Below are positions 25,892 to 35,409 of a stretch of DNA of 59,521 bases, piece after piece. The stretch is from contig NZ_JADCKB010000021.1 in the NCBI RefSeq assembly GCF_014982785.1, positions 1 to 59,521 on the forward strand. The letters are read 5' to 3'. Within the stretch, counting starts at the first letter, position 1. Each line of letters starts with the position of its first letter. Made by a program: the position numbers and the translations under genes. The notes below the pieces were generated by a model that saw nothing but the letters and a program-made list of their open reading frames with translations, searched no databases and was not told the DNA's origin. This stretch comes from Ructibacterium gallinarum. Lineage in GTDB: Bacteria; Bacillota; Clostridia; Monoglobales; Monoglobaceae.

Positions 25892-26959
25892 TTATTCGCA
25901 TAGATAGCTCTTTACAAAATGCGGCGCAGAGACCATGATTTTTTGTACACCGTTCTTAATAAAATACGGTTCTTCCATAGCCTGCAAATAAATTTCTTTT
26001 TCTCCGCCGCCCTGCACGGTTGTACTTTCTGATTTTAACTTGTACAGCCTGCCTTCATCATCATACAATCCAATCGTGTATTTGATGGTCTCTGCTGCTG
26101 CGAGAGGATTTTTTACTGTCAAGGTGTAGGTATTGCCCGACCTTTCCGGTTCTGTAACCGAAATTCCCGCAGTAAATACAACATCAAATGTTGTGGTAAC
26201 CCCGCAGAACTCCAGCTGGACCTGCGCTGTACCGCCTGCACTGTCATTCCATTTTAAATTGCCGTTTTGGTCAACCACCGCGTTTCCGCTTTTGACTGAC
26301 CAACGCTTCATATTATTTAAATAGATCCTTTTTTCATTTCCATTTTTATCCGCGCCATAACAGGCCAGCGCATTTAAGTTAACCGTGGTATTTGCATCGG
26401 CCGTTGTACCAACGACTCTCAAAGAATACGGTGCAACCCGGATAATGACATCATCCACATACAGTTTTCCCGAAGAAGGTGTAAGATACATAAATACGCG
26501 TATCCCCGCTTGTCCCGCAGGAGTTTTGCGGTAAGCAGAATATCTTGACCAGCCGTTTTCATCCGTTTCCCGTATTGTAAGCCGGGTCCCCTGCTTGTCG
26601 CCTGATGGCGCTTCCAGCCATATATTTGTGATATCATTTATTTCAATCTCCTCTGTCTTGAGATAGGCTTCTGCATAATACGCATACTTATCATACACCG
26701 TCACAGTATTTGTATGCAGATTTAGGTTTGCATTGGCAACTGAGAAATCGGTCATGTAGGATTTCTGTCCGCTGTGTGCCGTATCCTGCACAATTCCGCC
26801 GCCTATTCCAAAATCATATGCAAACATATATCCTTCAAATGTATTAATAGATATGATGTCACCGTAGTTTAATGCTTCTGCCGACTCGGCAGAACGCACC
26901 TGTACCGGGCACAGCAGCAGGCCAAGCAACATGACAAACGCAAATTTTTTGAAGATCAT
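25892..26959 (-). CDS. Secreted beta-sandwich protein, possible carbohydrate-binding module (355 aa)
   Basis: Signal peptide (KFAFVMLLGLLLCPVQVRS), then a jelly-roll-like region reminiscent of CBM4/9-type modules ('TVYDKYAYYAEAYLKTEEIE', 'GKLYVDDVIIRVAP'), followed by two Ig-like domains. No SLH repeats, transmembrane anchor or sortase motif, so it may be released or held by partners. It lies between the unanchored hydrolase and the SLH protein, 12 and 19 bases from them, clearly in the same operon. Binding of the target glycan is inferred from fold and context. Confidence 0.65.
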   Translation of the reverse strand: MIFKKFAFVMLLGLLLCPVQVRSAESAEALNYGDIISINTFEGYMFAYDFGIGGGIVQDTAHSGQKSYMTDFSVANANLNLHTNTVTVYDKYAYYAEAYLKTEEIEINDITNIWLEAPSGDKQGTRLTIRETDENGWSRYSAYRKTPAGQAGIRVFMYLTPSSGKLYVDDVIIRVAPYSLRVVGTTADANTTVNLNALACYGADKNGNEKRIYLNNMKRWSVKSGNAVVDQNGNLKWNDSAGGTAQVQLEFCGVTTTFDVVFTAGISVTEPERSGNTYTLTVKNPLAAAETIKYTIGLYDDEGRLYKLKSESTTVQGGGEKEIYLQAMEEPYFIKNGVQKIMVSAPHFVKSYLCE

Positions 26960-26970
26960 TTTTCCCTCCC

Positions 26971-29508
26971 TTATGTGATATCATAAACCTCGGATAGAGG
27001 TTTGAGGCAGCCTTTTTCCCAAACATAAACCCTGATGGCGTCTATACTCTCCGCTGTTATACTAATCGGCATGGGGACAGTCCCTTCTGCCCTTGCTGCC
27101 AGTGTATGGATAGCAGTTTCTGCATGTACAAGTGATTCGCCATCATAGGCCGCAGCCATAAATAAAAGCTGCATGATAGCATCTGTTCGGTTAATCACCT
27201 TTATGTAAAGGCTCTTGATGTCTGCAATATTTTCAAGCGTAACCATCTCTCCGTTTTCGTTATACAGCCAGTCGCCGAGCAGGATGATTTCATCTGGCTT
27301 GTAAAAATCGAATTCCGCAATTCCTTCGGCTCTATCACCTGGGCAACTGACAGATATGACATATCTGCCCTCTATTGCATCCTTCGGCATTTTTATATGT
27401 ACGGTGTCAAAGCTCTCACTTCCCCTGGTCTGTGTCTCCATCGCCACAATGTTATTACTTTCTTTTTCCACAACCGTTATGATATATTCTACTCCCGCCG
27501 CAAATTCTGAATCAAAGGTTATTTTACAGTCAAAGCTGTAATCGGCGTTGTTTACCTGTTTTACACCGTTTGCATATGCTCCGTCCGGCACAATACTGCG
27601 CACATAGCCGCTTACCATTTGCGGACGGTATTCAAATTCCACTATGTTGCTTGTACCGCCTCCTGATAAAACCGCTATGTAAGTACCATTTACGTTATTT
27701 GGCATCTCTGCATCAAAGTAGACATGATCCCAACATACCCTCTGTGTATCCGTGTATACAATTGTATTTGACGTATCCCTAACTGTAAGCGTAAGGCTTT
27801 CTGCATCGGCCGCTTCTTTGTTGGCAAAAAGCTGGCCGCTGAAAGAAACGATCCGGTCTGTCGGAGCCACGATTATCTTGCCGTTTAACACCTCACTGTT
27901 TTCAACCACCAGTTCGGCAGCCTGCTCTACCGTCTGCGCCGACATAGGAACCAGCTTAAGCACAACCGCACTGGCCGGCGAAATTGTATACGAAGTAAAT
28001 GCAGTCTGACTGTTTATAAGATTGCATACGGGATATAGAGCCTCGGGTGTATTCGGTTTGTTATCCGCCATTAAATCATCAGCTGTCAGGATATATTCCC
28101 TCTCCAGCCTATATTCGTTTTGGGCAGAAAAGCTGATCTGCTGCGCTGCGGTTGTTTTCTCATTATTCACAAAAACAAGATTTAAGCCGCCATCTGGGGT
28201 TGTATGCGCCGACACCGTAAGCCTTGCGCCCGAAGAATCTCCGCCTTCTGCGCAAGCATTGCCGGATAGGGTTGCTCTGACAACATTTTCACCACTTTTT
28301 CCGCTGCCATAGGCATAGTTATACAATTTCAGCAATGCGCCGATCCCTGATATATAAAGCTTTCCATCGTCTGCATGTCTTGATACAACATGCCAGAGAA
28401 TGGGATCGTCATCCGATTGCACACCTCCGTTACCCATACCGTGGTATATCATTCCCGCAGTATAGCTGTCGGTCGTTGTCAAATTGATGATCTGTCCGCT
28501 GATCAGTACCCCCTTTAAGGCAGAGGTCTCAAGTCGATCGACTGCATCCCTGTCGTTCGCCGTCCATTTTGCGTGCTCAGTAAATAGAATCTTCGGCCTG
28601 TCCGATGCTTCTATTTCGTCAAGATAATCCGTAATCTCGGGCATCCTGTAACGTTCCAGTTCATCACTGCTGGAGCCGTAATAGTAGTGAAACGAAACAT
28701 AATCGCATTTTCGTCCAAGTGCATCGATAATCTTTTCATTCCATATACGGGGTTTGGCGTTTGCCGCATGCGGCACGGTAAACATCAAAGCCGCAAACTG
28801 TAAATCTGGTTTAACGGCCTGCATAACGGCCATATGTTTCTCGCACAGTGTGATATACTCCTTTGCCCTTGCGGCAATCGCATCTGCATCGGTGTAGTCG
28901 GCCGCCAAGTCATACTCATTGCCAAGCTCAATAATAGGTACAATTTTCTCACGCCATCCTAAATCCACACGCTTTTGCGCCCAATTGGTTCCGTCGCTGC
29001 CAACCGCTTTTGGGTCGCTTGGGTCAAGACATAAAAAACGGATTAAATCAGCATTGTTTTCAGGCGAATCGTTCAGGTTTATCACAAAGTCAAATTTTGC
29101 AGCCTTATCAACCGCTCTGGTATACTCAAGCCATTCGATAATGCCGTGGCTTACTTTGGCGCCGTTTGTCTGCGACCCATAATAGCCTCTTTCATCTGCG
29201 GTGCCGATGCTGTCCTTCCAATAAAAGCTTTGTGATTCGGTTCCAGCAAGCCTGGATACCGCAATCGGGGTCCCCGTTTGCCGAAAGGCATCGACAAATT
29301 CTTCACTGATCTCCGCAGAGTCCTGCTTCACCGCAAGAACGTTCTGCCATCCGTCATTAATACCGAGAAAGGCGCGATCGGACGGCTTGATGATATCATT
29401 CTCATTGACTGAAAGAATGGCTGTCTGTGTTTCTGCCGCATTGACCGAAATACAGAGGCATGCTGTCAGCGCCATTGCAGAAAGTATGCCGCATATACCT
29501 TTTTTCAT
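26971..29508 (-). CDS. Secreted clan GH-A-like glycoside hydrolase, unanchored (845 aa)
   Basis: Signal peptide (residues 1-24), catalytic barrel with acid/base E198 in PIIELGNEYD and probable nucleophile E311 in ILFTEHAKW, then several beta-sandwich domains to the end. The position and spelling of both catalytic motifs mirror the SLH enzyme at 20412-22769, so the two are distant paralogues, one fixed on the wall and one free or held through its C-terminal domains. The ATG at 29508 is chosen because AAGGACGG and the signal peptide fit; a longer frame to 29619 does not. CAZy family uncertain, nearest in feel to GH51/GH39/GH79. Confidence 0.78.
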   Translation of the reverse strand: MKKGICGILSAMALTACLCISVNAAETQTAILSVNENDIIKPSDRAFLGINDGWQNVLAVKQDSAEISEEFVDAFRQTGTPIAVSRLAGTESQSFYWKDSIGTADERGYYGSQTNGAKVSHGIIEWLEYTRAVDKAAKFDFVINLNDSPENNADLIRFLCLDPSDPKAVGSDGTNWAQKRVDLGWREKIVPIIELGNEYDLAADYTDADAIAARAKEYITLCEKHMAVMQAVKPDLQFAALMFTVPHAANAKPRIWNEKIIDALGRKCDYVSFHYYYGSSSDELERYRMPEITDYLDEIEASDRPKILFTEHAKWTANDRDAVDRLETSALKGVLISGQIINLTTTDSYTAGMIYHGMGNGGVQSDDDPILWHVVSRHADDGKLYISGIGALLKLYNYAYGSGKSGENVVRATLSGNACAEGGDSSGARLTVSAHTTPDGGLNLVFVNNEKTTAAQQISFSAQNEYRLEREYILTADDLMADNKPNTPEALYPVCNLINSQTAFTSYTISPASAVVLKLVPMSAQTVEQAAELVVENSEVLNGKIIVAPTDRIVSFSGQLFANKEAADAESLTLTVRDTSNTIVYTDTQRVCWDHVYFDAEMPNNVNGTYIAVLSGGGTSNIVEFEYRPQMVSGYVRSIVPDGAYANGVKQVNNADYSFDCKITFDSEFAAGVEYIITVVEKESNNIVAMETQTRGSESFDTVHIKMPKDAIEGRYVISVSCPGDRAEGIAEFDFYKPDEIILLGDWLYNENGEMVTLENIADIKSLYIKVINRTDAIMQLLFMAAAYDGESLVHAETAIHTLAARAEGTVPMPISITAESIDAIRVYVWEKGCLKPLSEVYDIT

Positions 29509-29633
29509 AGTAAGTCCGTCCTTTCTTAACTGTACGGCTGTTGTGTTTAAGCAAAATCTACTCAAGCGAAATCTGCAAAGATTGATCTTTGTCCCCAAAC
29601 GCAACAGCCGCGCACCCACACGATATAGTTATC

Positions 29634-31913
29634 CTATTTTTCAACAGAAATGGGCTTCATAAGCGGCTGCAGATTTCCTGCCAAGCCGCCGTCCCACACA
29701 AAGATGGTCCGCATCGTACCGCTTTCTGGGATATTCATTACGACTCCTTCGCTCGTCCATTCAGGCGTTGTCAGTGTAAGAAGCTGAATGTTCTGGAGCT
29801 TCTGCATCCCTCCATCTGCTGTGTAATCTGCCGCAACGGCAGTAAATTCGCTTGTGTTGCCCAGCAAGCCGCGATCCAGCCGAAGCCGTTGCTTCGCCAC
29901 GCCGTCAATCATAACGGGTGTAATACTGGCATCTGCATATACCGCTGCATCCTCAAAGATCACTTCCGCATCGCCGACAGTTAAAAGAGAGACCGTATAG
30001 TCTTCCGCATCAGTAAACATATTATCATATTTTGTATCATCATATACATAATCCTGTGCCAACAATGTGCTGTCATCAATAACAAATCTGTTAAGCTCAC
30101 CATCATATGTTACAGGGACATTGCTCTGGGTGGTCATATCCGCGCTTGATCTGTCATCAAAACCAGTTAACCCGTTTGATACTCTCCAGCAGACCTCCTG
30201 ACCGAGATTATTGTTATGTGTTCCCCGGGCATAGACTTCCCAGCCAACTTTCTCGCCATCGGTTATGACCGTGATCTCCGCCTCTTTGCTGTACATCAGG
30301 AACTCATTCAGCATCTCACCGCCGACCGTCACACCCTTATCGGAAACAAACGAACCAACATTCGCATTATTCGCCTGTTCTGTAACTACGCCGTCTTTTA
30401 CAATCTGCGCATATGCAGAAGAAATCTCATCTGAGTTTCCCCAAACATACGGGGCTGGTCTGAATCCTTTCAACCCGATTTCGATATAATTTTGCTTTGT
30501 ATCATCGGCATAAACTCTCACCGCGCCAAGCGCTGGCCATGATGTTGTCAGATTGAGTTTCACCGTTATCTTTTTAAGACCTCTGTACTTTACATTGGAA
30601 TGCAGCTCAAGAAGGTTATTTGCATGTACAGCTTTGGCTGCAATACCGCCTCCAGCAGCCGAATTGACATAAAACCTCATGTGGGGAGATGGTAAAGACG
30701 CTGTCCATGTGGCGCCATCATTTCTAATCGCAAAATTTGGATTACCTTCGGTTGAGCCATTGTCTTCACTACAACTATAAGAAGTAAGGCTGCTTAAGTC
30801 ACCCAAAACATTGTTACTGGCGTCATATACACTGAAGTTTTCGCTGAAAATAGGGGTGCTTTTCTCTAAGACTTCTCCCCATATGCTTAAATCTTTAAAT
30901 GTGACATCGTCATAACCCGCTGCCAGAAATTCAATGGTGTAATTTTCTGCATTGGAGAACAGATTGCCATAGTCCGCATCATTGTATACAAAATCCTGAT
31001 TGAATTTAGCGCTGTCATCAAAGTTAAAGCGGTTATTGGCTGCATCGTACGTCTGCGGTATATTGGACTGTGAAGTGGTCGGGGTATCCCCTCTGTCCGC
31101 AAAACCGTCAAGATTGTTCGTCACCCGCCACGCAACCGTCTCTCCATTATTGCTGCTTCCCTTGCCTGTCGCAAAGGCCTCCCAGCCAATTCTCTCACCA
31201 TCGGTAATAATGGTCCATTCTACCACCTTTTGGTTTGGCATAAAATGGTTGACCACATGCCCGCCAAAGCTGTAGTTGGACGTATGTTCTCCCACATTTG
31301 CATTATGTGCTTGCATCACGGCCACCCCGTCTTTTACAACCTTGACATATGCAGAGGAGATGTTATCGCTCGCCCAGACAAACGCTGCGGGACGCCAGCC
31401 CTTCATACCAAACTCCAGATAGCTTGTCTTATCCTCATTCGTGTAAATTCTGATAGCGCCAAGTGGCGGCCAGCTGCTGTTTGTCATGTCCAGCGTAAAG
31501 GTCAGCTTTTGGATGGATGTAAATGCTGTGTCAAGGCTGAGCGATACAGGAAGCCTATCTACAGTTGCTCTTGCCGCTATTCCGTCTGAGACAGGCTTTA
31601 TATACCAGTCGTTGGTAGTGTCTGTGTCATGCCCCGTCCATATGCCGCCGTCACGCCTTACGGCAAATTGTGGCGTTCCATACATGACACGCCCGTCGAC
31701 ATCATCGTCTTCAAGATCATCATAACCGTATCCGCCCAAGCGTATCAGTGTTCCGTCCGGGTTGGTGACCGCATCGTACACACTCCAGTTTTCAACAAAT
31801 ACGGGCGCAGACTCTGCCGCAACCGCCACCATGCCCGCAGGTATAACGCTGAGCATCATCATGAATGCCAGACAGAATACCAGCATCTTTTTTAAAGCAT
31901 TTTGGCCTTTCAT
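29634..31913 (-). CDS. Secreted protein with two copies of the new surface domain (759 aa)
   Basis: Signal peptide, then domain copy 1 (about 35-350), almost the same in DNA as the start of the 22762-25872 gene, and a diverged copy 2 (about 360-670) that keeps 'NFSVYDASNN', 'YIEIGLKGFRPAPYVWG' and 'ITVITDGEKVGWEVYARG'. A short C-terminal tail follows with no SLH repeats. First extracellular gene after the transporter genes, separated by about 60 bases. The ATG at 31913 is preferred to the GTG at 31919, which is too close to GGAGGA. Probably a soluble glycan-capturing protein; no enzyme motif seen. Confidence 0.78.
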   Translation of the reverse strand: MKGQNALKKMLVFCLAFMMMLSVIPAGMVAVAAESAPVFVENWSVYDAVTNPDGTLIRLGGYGYDDLEDDDVDGRVMYGTPQFAVRRDGGIWTGHDTDTTNDWYIKPVSDGIAARATVDRLPVSLSLDTAFTSIQKLTFTLDMTNSSWPPLGAIRIYTNEDKTSYLEFGMKGWRPAAFVWASDNISSAYVKVVKDGVAVMQAHNANVGEHTSNYSFGGHVVNHFMPNQKVVEWTIITDGERIGWEAFATGKGSSNNGETVAWRVTNNLDGFADRGDTPTTSQSNIPQTYDAANNRFNFDDSAKFNQDFVYNDADYGNLFSNAENYTIEFLAAGYDDVTFKDLSIWGEVLEKSTPIFSENFSVYDASNNVLGDLSSLTSYSCSEDNGSTEGNPNFAIRNDGATWTASLPSPHMRFYVNSAAGGGIAAKAVHANNLLELHSNVKYRGLKKITVKLNLTTSWPALGAVRVYADDTKQNYIEIGLKGFRPAPYVWGNSDEISSAYAQIVKDGVVTEQANNANVGSFVSDKGVTVGGEMLNEFLMYSKEAEITVITDGEKVGWEVYARGTHNNNLGQEVCWRVSNGLTGFDDRSSADMTTQSNVPVTYDGELNRFVIDDSTLLAQDYVYDDTKYDNMFTDAEDYTVSLLTVGDAEVIFEDAAVYADASITPVMIDGVAKQRLRLDRGLLGNTSEFTAVAADYTADGGMQKLQNIQLLTLTTPEWTSEGVVMNIPESGTMRTIFVWDGGLAGNLQPLMKPISVEK
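30889..31808. repeat. 920-bp direct repeat, copy B
   Basis: Partner of the copy at 24851-25770; encodes domain copy 1 of the 759-aa protein. As the copies are direct and 6 kb apart, recombination between them would delete the genes at 25892-29508 and fuse the two surface proteins. Confidence 0.88.
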
Positions 31914-31976
31914 TTTCACTCCTCCTAAATAAGATTAGAATTTTAAATATGTGTTAATTTTATATTTTAAAACAAA

Positions 31977-32828
31977 CTATCCTTTGACTGCTCCTGCAGC
32001 AAGTCCTGATACAAAGTACTTGTTGCCGAAAGCATAAGCAACCAGCAGCGGCAGTAATGCAATGACAGAGCCAGCCATCATTAAATTCCAGTTTGAGGCC
32101 GCGCCGCTTGTACTTTTAAGTGCCATAAGTCCGACCATAAGGGTTTGTTGCTCTGGCTTAGTGGTTGTAAATACTGTGGGCAGTATATAATCATTCCAGT
32201 ACAGATTAAAACTGAGGATTGCAATGGTTGCAAGGATAGGCTTAAGCAATGGCATAATTATCTTAAAAAAGGTGCCTATAAAACTGCAGCCGTCTATCTG
32301 TGCTGCCTCATCCAGCGCTTTCGGCAACGACAGTACAAAGCCACGCACGAGATAGATATTTACAACCGGAATACCAAACAGATGTATAATCATCAGTGCC
32401 CATAAACCCTTGTTTAGATTCAACGCATTTAGTATATCAAACTGCGGATAGACTGTAATATTGCCCGTTTTGACAAACATCAAAGCGGTAAAGCATGCAA
32501 AGACAAATTTTTTACCGAAAAATTCACCTCTGGCAAAAACGTACCCGGCCATGGAGGATATCATTACACTTATAAACACATTAATCAATGTATAGTACGT
32601 ACTGTTCCAAAGCAAACGTCCAATATTAAATCCGTCCGAATTCCATATCAACTCATAATTTTCAACCGTTGGGTCAACAGGCAAAAGTCGTCCCGGTTCT
32701 GTCATAAGCTCCATATTTGTCTTAAAGGAAGATGTAAATGTATAGATAATCGGAAACAAGGTTAAAAGCATCAGCAACAAAAGTATGGCGTGGCTTATCA
32801 TCATAGTTGTCTTATTCTTTATATTCAT
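31977..32828 (-). CDS. CUT1 sugar ABC permease, second subunit (283 aa)
   Basis: Six-helix inner-membrane permease of the MalG/UgpE type. The EAA loop 'ALDEAAQIDGCSFIGTFFKI' (about 190-209) that docks the ATPase is clear, and the ending 'NKYFVSGLAAGAVKG' is the family hallmark. Partner of the permease encoded 18 bases upstream and of the lipoprotein before that. No ATPase gene lies nearby, as is common in Firmicutes where one MsmX-like ATPase serves many transporters. Confidence 0.94.
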   Translation of the reverse strand: MNIKNKTTMMISHAILLLLMLLTLFPIIYTFTSSFKTNMELMTEPGRLLPVDPTVENYELIWNSDGFNIGRLLWNSTYYTLINVFISVMISSMAGYVFARGEFFGKKFVFACFTALMFVKTGNITVYPQFDILNALNLNKGLWALMIIHLFGIPVVNIYLVRGFVLSLPKALDEAAQIDGCSFIGTFFKIIMPLLKPILATIAILSFNLYWNDYILPTVFTTTKPEQQTLMVGLMALKSTSGAASNWNLMMAGSVIALLPLLVAYAFGNKYFVSGLAAGAVKG

Positions 32829-32846
32829 TTTACTTACCCTGCCTCC

Positions 32847-33809
32847 TTAATATAAATCATTCATTTTTTTGCTTGCCGCATTATATATAAATGATATAAC
32901 CGCAAATAAAATTGTTGTTACAACCGACAGAGCACAGCCATAGCCGAGGGCGGGGGTTGCCTCGGAAGTAAATCCGGGTACAAACTTCTGTGTCAGATAT
33001 GCCATTACCGTCATGGTCGAACCGCCAGGGCCGCCGCCCGTCATAACAAGGATAAACTCGTTGATCGAAAGCGTGCCGATCAATGATAACAAAAGCATGA
33101 TCTGAAATATGGGCGCAATCATCGGCAAAGTAATGCTGAAAAACATTCTTACCGAACTCGCTCCATCCAGTTTGGCCGATTCGTATACATCTTCAGGCAC
33201 ATTTGCAAATGCCGCCATCAGATACATCACATTTACGCCGAACGTATTCCATATACTCGATATCACCAGAACCGCCAGGGCCGACCCCTTGCCTGCAAAC
33301 CAGTCTATCCCCTCGGATACAATTCCCAAATCTATTAAAATACCATTCATCAATCCAAAGAATCCGAACAGATTTGAAAAAATCAAACCAATAACAACTG
33401 CGCTGATGATACTAGGAAGATAATAGACTGCACGGTACATTCCTTTAAGCTTCAGCCGTTTCTGATTGAGTAAAAGTGCCGCAATCATTGCTATTATGTA
33501 TTCAAGAGGAATTTTGCATATTGCAAACTTAAAGGTATTTAACCATGCCTTCCAATAATCCAAATCGACAGTGAACATTCTGATAAAATTATCAAGCCCG
33601 ATAAACCTCGTCTCTGACGGAACGCCGTTATAAGAAAACACTGACCATCTAAATGTCCACAGAATCGGGTAGAGGGTAAACACAAAGAAACCGATCAGGG
33701 GCAGTGCTATCATCAGATAGCACTGCACATTCATACTGAGTCTCTTCTTTGCCATGCCTTTACTTCTTTTTAACAGAGGTATTTTGGCATCATAGCTATG
33801 CTTAAACAT
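32847..33809 (-). CDS. CUT1 sugar ABC permease, first subunit (320 aa)
   Basis: Permease of the LplB/UgpA type: membrane segments begin at 'CYLMIALPLIGFFVFTLYPI', and the EAA loop is 'DVYESAKLDGASSVRMFFSI'. A basic N-terminal tail of about 28 residues precedes the first helix, as in the polysaccharide (LplB) subfamily that moves large oligosaccharides. It sits 43 bases after the solute-binding protein gene and carries the imported glycan through the membrane with the second permease. Confidence 0.94.
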   Translation of the reverse strand: MFKHSYDAKIPLLKRSKGMAKKRLSMNVQCYLMIALPLIGFFVFTLYPILWTFRWSVFSYNGVPSETRFIGLDNFIRMFTVDLDYWKAWLNTFKFAICKIPLEYIIAMIAALLLNQKRLKLKGMYRAVYYLPSIISAVVIGLIFSNLFGFFGLMNGILIDLGIVSEGIDWFAGKGSALAVLVISSIWNTFGVNVMYLMAAFANVPEDVYESAKLDGASSVRMFFSITLPMIAPIFQIMLLLSLIGTLSINEFILVMTGGGPGGSTMTVMAYLTQKFVPGFTSEATPALGYGCALSVVTTILFAVISFIYNAASKKMNDLY

Positions 33810-33852
33810 TGTTGTATCATCCTTTCGATAAAGCCCATGGCAGTATGAAAAG

Positions 33853-35235
33853 CTATTCGCTTATTTTAACATTCCAGTCAGGCTTGACTGACGCATTAAT
33901 ATCTTCATCAGGATGCATCTCATAATAAGATGCCCTTGCCTGATTCTTTGATTCTTCAAGCCGTTCCACAAACTGCGCAGGCGTTTCTTCTCCTGACCAC
34001 ACCTTGTTTACAAACTCCGTGTTTTCTGAAATTGTATAGGTGGCATCCGTTTTTGGCTGCGTTACCGGCTGTGCCGACTGTGCAACCAGATCTGCAAACG
34101 CCTGCCACTGTGGGTTATCGGAAATTTCTATCCCCTCGACAAGCTTAGCATCATACGGCAAATTGATACCTTCCTTATACAGTTCCTGTATGACCTTGTC
34201 GGATGTAAGGAACTTGAACACTTCCATCAAGGCTTCACCGCCGACGGTTTCAACCGATTTGCTGTTTATAAACATACTCATGCTAATTGAAGCGCGTGAT
34301 TTATATCTTTCACCCTCCACCGTAACAGGCAAAGGTGCTACACCCCAGTCGCACGTGGCTGGGAATTGATCCGTAAGCACGCCGACATCAAAAGAATATG
34401 CCAGCTTCATGCCGATGTTACCTGCCGCAAACTGCGCTCTTGCGGGGTCATTATCAAGTCCCTCTGCACCAGGATAAACCGAACCATCAGCCTTCATATC
34501 AAGATAGGTCTGTGCAATCGGGATGATTCCGCTGTAATCATACTCGCCCGTAACGGGATTATATCCATCGAAACCGACGCTTGTCTGCAAAGTCTCGCCA
34601 ATGTCGCTGCCATACCAGTTTGAATATTTTGCCGGTAGAATAATTCCATATTCCTTTTTTTCGGGATTGGTCAGTTTTTTTGCAGTTTCCCTGAGCTCTG
34701 CCCAGGTTTTGGGCGGCTTTGCCTCACCGTTTTCATCGACAATACCGGCAGCCTTAAACATATCCTTGTTGTAGATCAGGCCTCTGGTTGTCATCGAAAC
34801 GGGAACTCGATAGGTCTTTCCGTTATACGAGGTTCTGTCTTCTTCAAGATAATCTTTATATTTTTCAAGATACTCAGGGCCGCCCGGAAGGTCATCAATA
34901 GCAACAATGTAATTCTCTTCAACAAGCTTATCCATCGTTCCGCTGAATATATCCGGGGCATCACCGTTCTTCAGTGCCAGCTCGATCGTCTGGTTATATG
35001 TAGAATTATCCTTTACCTGGTAGTCAAGATGAACGCCTTTTTCCTTACCTTCGCCCTCGTTATATTCGTTAACGAGTTTCTCGTAAGCTAGCTTACTGTG
35101 CGTCTCACCCGACCATACTACAACCCGCTTTACGCTACTGTCAGAATTGCTGCTATCTTGGCCACAACCAACAAACAGTCCAGCTGTCACAGCAATTGTC
35201 AAACCAACCGAACACATCTTTAACCATTTTTTCAT
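33853..35235 (-). CDS. Solute-binding lipoprotein of the sugar ABC transporter (460 aa)
   Basis: Lipoprotein signal ending in the lipobox LFVGC (Cys24), then a family 1 extracellular solute-binding domain ('VVWSGETHSKLAYEKLVNEY', 'DAPDIFSGTMDKLVEENYIV', 'FAAGNIGMKLAYSF'). It captures oligosaccharides released by the surface enzymes and hands them to the two permeases. First gene of the long leftward operon. Its leader holds a TATAAT box (complement of 35300-35305) with a poor -35, as expected for an activated promoter, and the GGCAGA inverted repeat at 35264-35288. Confidence 0.93.
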   Translation of the reverse strand: MKKWLKMCSVGLTIAVTAGLFVGCGQDSSNSDSSVKRVVVWSGETHSKLAYEKLVNEYNEGEGKEKGVHLDYQVKDNSTYNQTIELALKNGDAPDIFSGTMDKLVEENYIVAIDDLPGGPEYLEKYKDYLEEDRTSYNGKTYRVPVSMTTRGLIYNKDMFKAAGIVDENGEAKPPKTWAELRETAKKLTNPEKKEYGIILPAKYSNWYGSDIGETLQTSVGFDGYNPVTGEYDYSGIIPIAQTYLDMKADGSVYPGAEGLDNDPARAQFAAGNIGMKLAYSFDVGVLTDQFPATCDWGVAPLPVTVEGERYKSRASISMSMFINSKSVETVGGEALMEVFKFLTSDKVIQELYKEGINLPYDAKLVEGIEISDNPQWQAFADLVAQSAQPVTQPKTDATYTISENTEFVNKVWSGEETPAQFVERLEESKNQARASYYEMHPDEDINASVKPDWNVKISE

Positions 35236-35263
35236 TAGGCATCTCTCCCTTAATAATTATTTA

Positions 35264-35288
35264 GGCAGAAACCATTACAACCTCTGCC
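35264..35288 (-). promoter_or_regulatory. GGCAGA inverted repeat in the transporter operon leader
   Basis: GGCAGAA (35264-35270) and CTCTGCC (35282-35288) pair at six of seven positions, 11 bases apart, about 30-55 bases upstream of the ATG and just downstream of the -10 box. It matches the perfect GGCAGAG repeat before the GH42 gene (17456-17482). It may be the site of the nearby response regulator or another shared regulator; an RNA stem-loop is the alternative. Confidence 0.5.
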
Positions 35289-35409
35289 CATTTTTCTTAA
35301 TTATATAATATCATCAATTTATCCAAAATAACAGTTGATCTTTTGTACACTTTTGGCAATCTTACAGACTCTATGGATGACATTTTATGTCTCCGCCTTT
35401 TTTCAACTT

